From positions 1-21,235 of the forward strand of contig SFFV01000030.1 of the NCBI GenBank assembly GCA_004557735.1: a stretch of 21,235 nt of DNA, written 5' to 3'. The notes beneath the pieces are model-generated. The model ran no database searches and had not been told where the DNA came from. It saw only the letters and a list, made by a program, of their open reading frames with translations. This DNA is from Clostridiales bacterium (GTDB taxonomy: Bacteria > Bacillota > Clostridia > Oscillospirales > Oscillospiraceae). The position numbers and the translations under genes were made by a program. Positions 1 through 5,774 of the stretch are shown in pieces (positions within the stretch are counted from its first letter, which is position 1; the number at the start of each line of letters is the position of its first letter).

Positions 1-1
1 A

Positions 2-553
2 CCCCATAAAAGCGGAAAGATCGAGTTCGGCGACGGGCTCAGCCGTAAGGAGATCGGCTATCTTCCCCAGCAGACGCCGGTGCAGAAAGATTTTCCCGCC
101 GGGGTGATGGAGGTCGTTCTGTCCGGGTCTTTGAACCGGGGCGGGCTTTTCCCGTTTTACCGCAAAAATCAGAAAGAAAAAGCGCGTGAAGCCATGGAGG
201 CCCTTCATATTCTTGATTTGAAAAACCGCTGCTTTCGTGATCTTTCCGGTGGTCAGCGTCAGCGCGTTCTGCTGGCGAGAGCGTTGTGCGCCTCGGGAAA
301 GCTCCTTCTTCTGGACGAACCGGTCACGGGACTGGATCCCATTGTGACCGAGGAATTCTATGAGCTGATCTCCAGGATCAATCAAACCATGGGGATGACG
401 GTGGTGATGGTATCTCACGATCTTCACTTCGCTCTGCGCAACGCGAACAAGATCCTTCATCTGGATCATGATTCCGTATTTTGGGGAACGACCGAAGCGT
501 ATCTCCGCAGCGATGAGGCAAAACATTTTTTAGGAGGCGAGATCCATGTTTGA
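2..553 (+). CDS. Metal ABC transporter ATP-binding protein, ZnuC/AdcC-like (5' partial)
   Basis: This is the cytoplasmic ATPase of a zinc/manganese-type ABC importer. The frame is open from base 2, so the N-terminus and Walker A lie outside the window. Visible motifs in order are the Q-loop (YLPQQ, bases 59-73), the ABC signature LSGGQRQR, Walker B LLLLDEP with the D-loop TGLDP, and the H-loop VSHD. The family assignment rests on this ATPase resembling ZnuC/MntB proteins and on the next gene being an ABC-3 family permease. The stop overlaps the permease start by 8 bases, the usual translational coupling in such operons. A substrate-binding lipoprotein would be expected upstream. Zinc versus manganese cannot be decided here. 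GC content is lower than in the right half of the window. Confidence 0.9.
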   Translation, partial: PHKSGKIEFGDGLSRKEIGYLPQQTPVQKDFPAGVMEVVLSGSLNRGGLFPFYRKNQKEKAREAMEALHILDLKNRCFRDLSGGQRQRVLLARALCASGKLLLLDEPVTGLDPIVTEEFYELISRINQTMGMTVVMVSHDLHFALRNANKILHLDHDSVFWGTTEAYLRSDEAKHFLGGEIHV

Positions 554-1571
554 TTTGATTGCTTCCATGTTTTCCTATACCTTTATTCTCCGCGCCCTCA
601 TTGTCGGCCTTCTGGTTTCGCTCTGCTCGGCGCTGCTCGGTGTGAGTCTTGTGCTGAAGCGCTATTCCATGATCGGCGACGGTCTTTCCCATGTGGGTTT
701 CGGCGCGTTGGCCGTGGCCATGGCCATGAACTGGGCACCGCTGGCCGTGGCGGTGCCGGTGGTGATTATCGCCGCTTTTCTCCTGCTGAGAGTCAGTGAA
801 AACAGCGCGATCAAAGGTGATTCCGCCATTGCGCTGATCTCCACTTCCTCCCTGGCTCTGGGGATCATGGCCATTTCCCTTTCCAAAGGGATGAACAGCG
901 ATGTCTACGGCTATATGTTCGGCAGTATTCTGGCGATGAGCGATGCCGATGTGCTGATGAGCGTGGCCTTGTCGGCGGTGGTTCTTGTTCTGTTTATCGT
1001 GTGTTATCATAAGATCTTCGCGGTGACTTTTGATGAGGATTTTGCCAAAGCCACCGGGATCCGTGTGGGACGCTATAATATGCTGATCGCCTTTCTGACA
1101 GCGATTACCATCGTTCTGGGGATGCGCATGATGGGGGCTCTGCTCATTTCGGCGCTGGTGATCTTCCCCGCGCTGACTTCCATGCGCGTGTGCAAGCGCT
1201 TCCATTCCGTTGTGCTTGTTTCGGCGCTGATCTCCGTCTGCTGTTTCTTTATCGGCCTGACGGTATCTTATCTTTTCGCCACGCCCACCGGCGCCAGCGT
1301 TGTTGTGGTAAATATTGTCTGTTTCCTGATCTTCTCGCTGATCGGATTTGCATATGAAATATCAAAATCAAAGCCGCCGTTTTCCTTTTTGAAAAATGGA
1401 TTTACGGGGGGTGTATTAAAGTCGCCTTTTTTAAGGACATGGCGGTATCTTGGAGGTATCGCCGTGTTCCTTTTCTTGCGACACAAATCGACAATTTTTA
1501 ACTTATCAAAAAAAGCCTTTATCCGCCAGCGGGATATTTTGGCTATGTGTATGAACTGTCAGTACACCTAA
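546..1571 (+). CDS. Metal ABC transporter permease, ZnuB-like (ABC-3 family), with a replaced C-terminal tail
   Basis: This is the membrane permease partner of the upstream ATPase. Residues 1 to about 270 form a normal ABC-3 family protein with several hydrophobic segments, including the conserved stretches GDGLSHVGFGA (residues 44-54) and GALLISALVIFPALTSM (198-213). Family members usually end near residue 265-280, right after a last hydrophobic helix like LIFSLIGFAY here. The remaining ~70 residues are basic, not hydrophobic in pattern and AT-richer, and look like chance readthrough into the adjacent mobile element. I infer that the native 3' end was cut off at about base 1356. The protein may still function because the lost part is at most a few residues. 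ATG 546 overlaps the ATPase stop; the Shine-Dalgarno is TAGGAGGCG just upstream. Confidence 0.85.
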   Translation: MFDLIASMFSYTFILRALIVGLLVSLCSALLGVSLVLKRYSMIGDGLSHVGFGALAVAMAMNWAPLAVAVPVVIIAAFLLLRVSENSAIKGDSAIALISTSSLALGIMAISLSKGMNSDVYGYMFGSILAMSDADVLMSVALSAVVLVLFIVCYHKIFAVTFDEDFAKATGIRVGRYNMLIAFLTAITIVLGMRMMGALLISALVIFPALTSMRVCKRFHSVVLVSALISVCCFFIGLTVSYLFATPTGASVVVVNIVCFLIFSLIGFAYEISKSKPPFSFLKNGFTGGVLKSPFLRTWRYLGGIAVFLFLRHKSTIFNLSKKAFIRQRDILAMCMNCQYT

Positions 1572-1591
1572 ATATTGCTCACAATTCCTTT

Positions 1592-1645
1592 GCGCTCGTC
1601 CGCGTCTTGCGGGCGGGCGCATTTTGTTTATTTCAATTTATTTTT
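1592..1645 (+). terminator. Rho-independent terminator-like hairpin with T-rich tail
   Basis: Bases 1592-1603 pair with 1609-1620 (12 pairs including two G-T wobbles, loop GTCTT), followed by the T-rich stretch ATTTTGTTTATTT. No complete gene precedes it inside the element. It may have ended a gene lost on the left, or may insulate the sigma-factor gene from readthrough of the metal transporter operon. Confidence 0.6.
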
Positions 1646-1659
1646 GAAAGGAGCAACAA

Positions 1660-1754
1660 AGAGCCATCTCCCGAACGGGTACGGAGCGAAAGGGGCAGAG
1701 AGGACAAGCCTTTAACTCCCGTCCTCTACTCCACGCGGGAAGGAGGTGAACTCT
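1660..1754 (+). promoter_or_regulatory. Leader of the sigma-like gene with a small hairpin and strong Shine-Dalgarno
   Basis: AGAGGAC (1699-1705) and GTCCTCT (1721-1727) form a perfect 7-bp stem. It is followed by AAGGAGGTGA (1740-1749), a near-perfect ribosome binding site about 6 bases from ATG 1755. This site decides the start codon against GTG 1746, which lies inside the site itself. Together with the terminator at 1592-1645, the stretch 1372-1754 holds no gene I can support. Confidence 0.5.
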
Positions 1755-2192
1755 ATGGAGCTATCTTCTTCCGACAAGGAAAGAATACAACATCAGTATG
1801 ACGCATTGGCAAAGAAAACGTTGGTAGGCGAAGCGAAAAGCTACCGCCGCACCCTTGCGAAACGCGCAGCCCGCGAAGTAACTTTTTCGGATTTGAGCGA
1901 AAGCGAACTTGCGCAGCTTTTCACGACGGACGAATACGAAAGCGATTATTACCGTTTTCAAGTGTCCGGCTTTGATGTACTCGTCAAAAATGAACTGCTT
2001 GCCGAAGCCCTTAACGCTTTGCCCGAAAGGAAACGCGATATTGTTCTCTTGTCCTACTTCTTGGATATGAGCGACGCGGAAATTGGCGAACTGCTGAATG
2101 TTGTACGCACGACGGTTTTCCGGCATAGGAAATCCGCGCTTGCGAAGATCAAACAGTATTTGGAGGGAAAAGCAGATGATGAACACCGTTAG
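1755..2192 (+). CDS. Element-encoded sigma-70-family-like protein (region 4)
   Basis: This 145-residue protein carries a clear sigma-70 region 4 near its C-terminus, running from ALNALPERKRDIVLLSYF through MSDAEIGELLNVVRTTVFRHRKSALAKI (about residues 92-133), with the helix-turn-helix that reads -35 elements. There is no full region 2, so it is a short sigma-like regulator of the type common in Firmicutes conjugative transposons, where it accompanies an HTH protein and the recombination genes. I infer that it regulates element genes. ATG 1755 is chosen because of the adjacent AAGGAGGTGA. The stop lies 17 bases inside the next gene, so the two are translationally coupled. Start positions slightly upstream (GTG 1746) are possible but unlikely. 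Confidence 0.85.
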   Translation: MELSSSDKERIQHQYDALAKKTLVGEAKSYRRTLAKRAAREVTFSDLSESELAQLFTTDEYESDYYRFQVSGFDVLVKNELLAEALNALPERKRDIVLLSYFLDMSDAEIGELLNVVRTTVFRHRKSALAKIKQYLEGKADDEHR

Positions 2193-2418
2193 GAAATCTG
2201 AAAATCTGTTGCCGTTCCCTGTCATTTCCGCAGCGGCAAACGGCGACACAAACGCCATGTGCGCGATCTTGAAGCATTACGAAGGTTACATAGCGAAACT
2301 TTGTACCCGAACGCTGAAAGACGACGCGGGCAATACTTACTCCTATGTGGACGAAGAAATGCGTAACAGGTTGCAAGTGCGCCTTATTACCCGCACTCTT
2401 GCGTTTCATGTAGGCTAA
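2176..2418 (+). CDS. Small helix-turn-helix protein of conjugative elements (HTH_16-like)
   Basis: This 80-residue protein starts MMNTVRKSENLLPFPVISAA and continues NGDTNAMCAILKHYEGYIAKL. I recognise that pattern from the HTH_16 proteins which follow sigma-like genes in Tn916-type and Clostridia integrative elements. It also resembles region 2 of sigma factors, and with the preceding region-4 protein it may make a split sigma-like regulator; that is inference. ATG 2176 (followed by a second ATG at 2179) overlaps the sigma-like gene by 17 bases, and GGAGGG at 2162-2167 is the ribosome binding site. The C-terminal residues (VRLITRTLAFHVG) look complete for the family. Confidence 0.8.
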   Translation: MMNTVRKSENLLPFPVISAAANGDTNAMCAILKHYEGYIAKLCTRTLKDDAGNTYSYVDEEMRNRLQVRLITRTLAFHVG

Positions 2419-2425
2419 CTCTTTA

Positions 2426-2474
2426 AGCCCATGCGGGGAGCGTGTACCCCTTTCCACGCTTCCCGTTATGGGCT
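2426..2474 (+). terminator. Strong hairpin directly after the HTH gene, possible terminator
   Basis: AGCCCAT (2426-2432) pairs with ATGGGCT (2468-2474), and CGGGGAGCGT (2434-2443) pairs with ACGCTTCCCG (2456-2465, one wobble), with a 12-base loop. The 17-pair stem starts 8 bases after the HTH stop. The tail is only GTTTGT, not a true T-run, so it may instead be the first helix of a longer structured RNA. Confidence 0.5.
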
Positions 2475-2486
2475 GTTTGTCGTTCC

Positions 2487-2518
2487 GTAAAAGCATATCG
2501 GAAACGGTATGCTTTTAC
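2487..2518 (+). ncRNA. Perfect 14-bp hairpin capped by a GAAA tetraloop
   Basis: Bases 2487-2500 pair with 2505-2518 without mismatch (one T-G pair), and the loop is GAAA (2501-2504), a GNRA tetraloop that stabilises RNA helices and often docks in tertiary contacts. A further 5-bp hairpin follows (AGGCT 2519-2523 with AGCCT 2529-2533). The tetraloop suggests function as RNA rather than DNA. No known RNA family is recognised. The strand is inferred from gene orientation. Confidence 0.45.
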
Positions 2519-2724
2519 AGGCTGGCAAAGCCTTATTGTTCCTTGATAAAGAAAGCCCGCAAGATAACAGCGGCGCATCATAGGCAAAACGGGTACGTTC
2601 CTTTTGCGCCGAGCTGGGCGGCTGGTACGCCATGACGTATATCCGAGAGGATATGCCGAGCGACAAATACCGAGCCGTAACGCAAGTGTGGCAACTTGCA
2701 GGCGATGACGCGCAAAACACATAA
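2509..2724 (+). pseudogene. Interrupted open stretch, possible decayed small gene
   Basis: One frame reads 24 codons from ATG 2509 (MLLQAGKALLFLDKESPQDN onward) to TAG 2581-2583. It then reads 46 more codons to TAA 2722-2724, with protein-like composition around LGGWYAMTYIREDMPSDKYR. The TAG could be a nonsense change in a gene that once spanned the stretch, or the resemblance to protein may be chance. I do not recognise a family. ATG 2724 overlaps the TAA but opens only a very short frame. The stretch 2419-2895 otherwise holds no intact gene and is dominated by hairpins. Confidence 0.25.
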
Positions 2725-2780
2725 TGATACGACCTTACAGCCACAGTCCGAGCGTTCAAAGCGTCGCAGGCGATGGGTAG

Positions 2781-2834
2781 GGCTGCACGAGAACCGTGCG
2801 GGGGTGAAACTCCCTTGGAGCTGCGCCAGCAGCC
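2781..2834 (+). ncRNA. Compact multi-hairpin RNA candidate upstream of tnpW
   Basis: Four pairings can be drawn in 54 bases: GGCTGC (2781-2786) with GCAGCC (2829-2834); GCACG (2785-2789) with CGTGC (2795-2799); GGGGGT (2800-2805) with ACTCCC (2809-2814), loop GAA; and GCTGC (2820-2824) with GCAGC (2829-2833), loop GCCA. The first and last compete for the same GCAGC, so the segment could switch between two folds. It ends 62 bases before the tnpW start. The GGGTGAAACTCCC core also recalls domain I of some group II introns, so an intron scar is an alternative. Confidence 0.4.
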
Positions 2835-2895
2835 GTCCGTTTTGTCATTTCCCTTTGTAGTTATTTCGTTTCCCATGAAAGGGGGATTTGTTTCT

Positions 2896-3081
2896 ATGGA
2901 AACAACCATGAAGAAAACAACGTCCCCGATTGTACGCGAGTACAAGATCGGGGATATAACGTATATCGTCAAGGCCGTCGTCAAAGACGGCGCGAAAGAG
3001 GACGCCGTGACAAAGGTGCGCCGCCTGATTCAGAATGACTTGCGGGGTAAAAAAGTTACAAATAATTTTGAACCCGCCTAA
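2896..3081 (+). CDS. tnpW: TnpW-family transposon protein
   Basis: This 61-residue protein has the pattern REYKIGDITYIVKAVVKDGAKE followed by KVRRLIQNDL, which I recognise as the TnpW family found just upstream of large serine recombinases in Tn4451-like elements. Its function is not established as far as I know; a role in excision or as an accessory DNA-binding protein is a guess. ATG 2896 is chosen over the upstream in-frame ATG 2875 because GAAAGGGGGA (2877-2886) gives a well-placed ribosome binding site for 2896, and the longer N-terminus (KGGFVS) adds nothing conserved. An even longer reading frame from 2773 would cross the structured segment at 2781-2834 and is rejected. Confidence 0.8.
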   Translation: METTMKKTTSPIVREYKIGDITYIVKAVVKDGAKEDAVTKVRRLIQNDLRGKKVTNNFEPA

Positions 3082-3100
3082 TGACGGCGAGCGAGATCCC

Positions 3101-3109
3101 TGGTATAAT
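3101..3109 (+). promoter_or_regulatory. Extended -10 promoter for the recombinase genes
   Basis: TGGTATAAT (3101-3109) is a perfect extended -10 element. No good -35 is seen at the proper distance, which extended -10 promoters tolerate. The start point would be near 3116, giving a leader of about 35 bases that carries the AGGAGG (3141-3146) of the first recombinase gene. Confidence 0.6.
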
Positions 3110-3150
3110 ATAAATAACCTGTTTGTCCGGCTGCCGGAATAGGAGGCAAC

Positions 3151-3567
3151 ATGAAAAAGCAGCCCGACAAAATCACCGCATATTACTACCGTGCGGCGAA
3201 CGAACAAACAGACCTGAACCTTGACAATCAAATGCACCGACTTTTGAGCCATGCGCAGGAAAACGGAACGGACACCTATATGTTCTTCGTGGACAATGGA
3301 TACAGCGGCCTGACCGCAGAGCGTCCGGCGTTTCAAAATCTGCTTGCAGCAATCCATGAGAACCGCGTGCAGAAAATCGTTGTCGTATCGCTTGATCGAC
3401 TTTACCGCAGCCGTCTTGCAGCGGTGCAGTTCCTTGATGATATGGAGCAGAGAGGTATTTCGATTTGCTCCATTACAGACGGCGATCTGCCCCTTTGCCG
3501 AGAACTGTATCGCGGCATTGTCAACGCCTACCGCAGTTCTTCCGAGAAAGGCGGTGAGTTCAGATGA
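3151..3567 (+). CDS. Small resolvase-like serine recombinase homologue lacking the catalytic serine
   Basis: This 138-residue protein is only a resolvase N-terminal fold. It has a first strand ITAYYYRAANEQ, then FFVDNGYSGLTAERPAFQNLL, the VVVSLDRLYRSRL segment with the usual Asp and two Arg, and a short C-terminal helix. It has no DNA-binding recombinase domain or zinc ribbon. In active enzymes the first strand reads Y-x-R-x-S; here the position of the nucleophile is Ala16 (Y12-Y-R14-A-A16). It should therefore not cut DNA by itself. The gene is coupled to the large recombinase by an ATGA overlap, so an accessory or regulatory role with that enzyme is likely (inference). The start has AGGAGG four bases upstream. 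Confidence 0.85.
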   Translation: MKKQPDKITAYYYRAANEQTDLNLDNQMHRLLSHAQENGTDTYMFFVDNGYSGLTAERPAFQNLLAAIHENRVQKIVVVSLDRLYRSRLAAVQFLDDMEQRGISICSITDGDLPLCRELYRGIVNAYRSSSEKGGEFR

Positions 3568-5324
3568 CGGGATTTACCTTTCAGAGCTTGAAGCCGCAGG
3601 ACAGTTTAAGCAATGAGCTTCGCAGCGTGATCCGCGATAATGTTTTGCAGTTCTACGCCAAGGGGCTATCTACGGAAGCAGAGGAAGAAGGCCTGACCGC
3701 TCTGTATGAGCGTCTTTCGCAGGAAGATAAGCTGGATGGTGAAAGCAACTCCATAGCGAACCAGAAGAAGATTCTGGAACGCTACTGCAAGGATCATGGG
3801 ATTACCGCTTACCGACATTATGACGAGGACGACGGTTATTCCGGCACAAACTTCAACCGTCCGGGCTTCCAGCGTATGCTTGCCGACATCAAGGCAGGGC
3901 GGATCAAGCGCGTCATCGTAAAGGACATGAGCCGCTTCGGGCGCGATTATCTCCAAGTGGGAATGTATACCGATGTTGTTTTCCCGGAGTTTGGCGTTCA
4001 TTTCATTGCCGTCAATGACGGCGTGGACAGCACACGCGGCGAAAGTGAGTTTACCGCGATCCGCAATGTGTTCAACGAAATGTATGCCCGCGATACCTCT
4101 AAGAAGATTCGCGCTACATGGCAGAGCAAAGGCAAGTCCGGCGAGCATTTGACGACCATTCCGCCCTATGGCTATATGAAAAGCCCAGAGGACAAAAAGA
4201 AATGGATCGTCGATGAAGAAGCCGCAGCCGTCGTACAGAAGATATTCTCCCTGTGTGCGTCCGGCAAAGGCCCCACGCAGATTGCTAAATGGCTCAAACA
4301 GCAGCAAATCTTGAACCCAACCGCCTATTGCCATGCGAAAGGTCTGCCGACCAGCAACAAGCCAACAGCAGACCCGTACAAATGGACAAATGAAACGGTT
4401 TCCCGCATTTTGGAGCGCGTAGACTATCTGGGGCATACCGTAAACTTCAAGACTACAAAACAGTCCTACAAGAGCAAGAAAAAAATCTGGAATGACCCTG
4501 AGAATTGGGTGATCTTCGAGAACACACAGCCGCCGATCATTGAGGAAAGCGTGTTTCTGATTGTTCAGAACATTCGCAAGGCGCGTCGCCGTCCTACCAA
4601 GATGGGTGAAATGGGTATGTTCTCCGGGCTTCTGTATTGCGCAGAGTGCGGCGGTAAAATGTATCAATGCCGCGCTACCAACTTTGCAGAGAACCAAAAA
4701 TACTTCATTTGCTCCACCTACCGCAAGGGCAAGGATCTCTGCACGACCCATTCTATCAAGAATGTCGTGCTGCATGAAATTGTTCTGCGAAATCTGCGGG
4801 AAGCAATCTCCTATGTTTCAGAGCATGAAGCGGAGTTCATTCAGGACGCCGCCGAGAGCGATATGCGGGACAGGGATGCAGAGTTTGTTCGGAAGCGTGA
4901 AACGCTGGCAAAGGCAGACACGCGGATTGCCGAGCTTGACCGCATTATCTCCCGACTGTATGAGGACAATGTGATTGGCAAGCTGTCAGACGAACGGTTT
5001 ATCAAAATGTCCCATGACTACGAGCTGGAACAAAGCAACCTGAAATCAATGGCAGATGTCTTGCGCAAAGACCTAAAGCAGCAGGAGCAGCAGAAAACCA
5101 ATGTCAAGGCGTTTATCGCTGCCGTGAAGAAGTACACGGATTTGCAGGAGCTTGACGCGGCTGTTCTCCGTGCTTTCATTGACAGGATCGAAGTTTCCCA
5201 TGTTGACAAGAAATCCAGAACGCGGGAAATTACCATCGTCTATAACTTCATCGGTGCGTTTGACTTCACACGGGCAATCGAAAATGCCCGTAACACAAGT
5301 AAAAAAGAGCAAAGAACGGCATAG
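3564..5324 (+). CDS. Large serine recombinase, TnpX/TndX type
   Basis: This 586-residue site-specific recombinase would excise and integrate the element through a circular form. The resolvase domain has the nucleophile Ser52 in LYERLS (residues 47-52) and the catalytic arginines in KDMSRFGRDY (120-129: Arg124, Arg127). A 'recombinase' domain spans about 195-300. A zinc ribbon follows with Cys359, Cys362, Cys383 and Cys393, then a coiled coil at about 430-525. The length is somewhat below the ~700 residues of TnpX but all hallmark parts are present. An N-terminal extension of about 45 residues precedes the catalytic fold, and ATG 3564 is accepted because of the ATGA overlap with the upstream gene. 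No frameshift or missing catalytic residue is visible, so it may be active even though the rest of the element is missing. Confidence 0.93.
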   Translation: MTGFTFQSLKPQDSLSNELRSVIRDNVLQFYAKGLSTEAEEEGLTALYERLSQEDKLDGESNSIANQKKILERYCKDHGITAYRHYDEDDGYSGTNFNRPGFQRMLADIKAGRIKRVIVKDMSRFGRDYLQVGMYTDVVFPEFGVHFIAVNDGVDSTRGESEFTAIRNVFNEMYARDTSKKIRATWQSKGKSGEHLTTIPPYGYMKSPEDKKKWIVDEEAAAVVQKIFSLCASGKGPTQIAKWLKQQQILNPTAYCHAKGLPTSNKPTADPYKWTNETVSRILERVDYLGHTVNFKTTKQSYKSKKKIWNDPENWVIFENTQPPIIEESVFLIVQNIRKARRRPTKMGEMGMFSGLLYCAECGGKMYQCRATNFAENQKYFICSTYRKGKDLCTTHSIKNVVLHEIVLRNLREAISYVSEHEAEFIQDAAESDMRDRDAEFVRKRETLAKADTRIAELDRIISRLYEDNVIGKLSDERFIKMSHDYELEQSNLKSMADVLRKDLKQQEQQKTNVKAFIAAVKKYTDLQELDAAVLRAFIDRIEVSHVDKKSRTREITIVYNFIGAFDFTRAIENARNTSKKEQRTA

Positions 5325-5346
5325 CCGTTAAGCTATACCGTTCCTT
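5314..5346 (+). terminator. Terminator-like hairpin after the recombinase
   Basis: GAACGGCATAGC (5314-5325) pairs with GCTATACCGTTC (5332-5343) with a single mismatch and the loop CGTTAA. It overlaps the recombinase stop codon. The tail CTTGCTTC is only moderately T-rich. It probably marks the end of element transcription. Confidence 0.6.
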
Positions 5347-5404
5347 GCTTCAATGTTTTCCTAAGTCACCGCCGCATTCTGCGCCCGTTTTTTGCAATCA
5401 CATT

Positions 5405-5429
5405 TGTACGCACATGTGTACATTATAAT
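5405..5429 (+). promoter_or_regulatory. Probable promoter -10 and inverted-repeat operator upstream of the small RHH-like gene
   Basis: A perfect TATAAT lies at 5424-5429. No consensus -35 sits at 17 bases, but the imperfect inverted repeat TGTAC (5405-5409) / GTACA (5418-5422) occupies that place. The octamer TGTACGCA recurs at 5453-5460, just before the ribosome binding site. A pair of such sites flanking the start point is a plausible operator for autorepression by the RHH-like protein. Confidence 0.45.
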
Positions 5430-5472
5430 AGATTCCCTTTCTGATTACAATATGTACGCAGGAGGGAAAACG

Positions 5473-5670
5473 ATGGATTCTTTTAAGCTTGACACTTCGG
5501 AAAAGAAAATGTCCTCCGTCAGCCGGACGATCCGGATGAAGGAGGAAACGTTTGACCGCATATGTGCGATCAATCTGAAGACCGGCATATCGTTCAACCG
5601 GATCGTGAACCAGTGCATCGAGTACGCGCTGGAGCGGTACGAAGAAGCGCCGGAGGACCATGCGGAATGA
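5473..5670 (+). CDS. Small ribbon-helix-helix-like DNA-binding protein
   Basis: This 65-residue protein has a predicted beta-strand (SRTIRM, residues 17-22) followed by two helices (about 24-36 and 41-56). The turn ISFNRIVNQCIEYALER is typical of Arc/MetJ-type ribbon-helix-helix proteins such as antitoxins, plasmid copy regulators and small repressors. Codons are less GC-rich than in the genes to the right. ATG 5473 is preferred to an upstream frame opening at 5392 because GGAGGG lies seven bases before it. No toxin gene follows: a strong terminator comes five bases after the stop. It could belong to the inserted element's right flank or to the chromosome, and I cannot tell which. Confidence 0.65.
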   Translation: MDSFKLDTSEKKMSSVSRTIRMKEETFDRICAINLKTGISFNRIVNQCIEYALERYEEAPEDHAE

Positions 5671-5674
5671 GCAC

Positions 5675-5731
5675 GGCGCCGCCCCCGCGGCTTGACAAGG
5701 CTGCGGGGGCGGCGCCGTTTATTTCCTTTTT
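5675..5731 (+). terminator. Strong Rho-independent terminator
   Basis: Bases 5675-5690 pair with 5701-5716 in a 16-bp GC-rich stem with one G-T wobble, extendable to 19 pairs with a GACA loop. The tail GTTTATTTCCTTTTT follows. It ends transcription of the RHH-like gene and shields the convergent gene on the minus strand. Confidence 0.9.
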
Positions 5732-5774
5732 CCGCTCTTTCGGGACGGCCGCTCCGGGGCGGATCGATGCGTTT

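Larger units (their letters stand above)
1356..5400 (+). mobile_element. Remnant or recombination end of a Clostridia conjugative-transposon-like element (TnpX/TndX type)
   Basis: Gene order is sigma-70-region-4-like protein, HTH_16-type protein, TnpW, small resolvase, large serine recombinase. This matches, from general knowledge, the recombinase end of large Clostridia integrative elements. The left boundary is placed where the znuB-like frame departs from its family, at about 1356. A GA dinucleotide lies at 1356-1357, and TnpX/TndX recombinases are known to target GA. The right boundary is taken as after the recombinase terminator (5346) and before the gene at 5473, and is not resolved better than about 100 bases. 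No relaxase, coupling protein, type IV secretion genes or cargo are visible, so the element is probably deleted. I did not find convincing terminal inverted repeats by eye. Confidence 0.55.

Noticed and set aside
378..1205. 275-codon minus-strand frame across the znu-like genes
   Set aside because: His/Arg-rich shadow of two recognised transporter genes.
2773..2895. Longer N-terminus for TnpW
   Set aside because: It translates the hairpin segment, lacks a ribosome binding site, and the family core begins after ATG 2896.
2423..2984. Minus-strand frames over the structured region upstream of tnpW
   Set aside because: No family features or ribosome binding sites; their cysteine/arginine content follows from the hairpin sequences.
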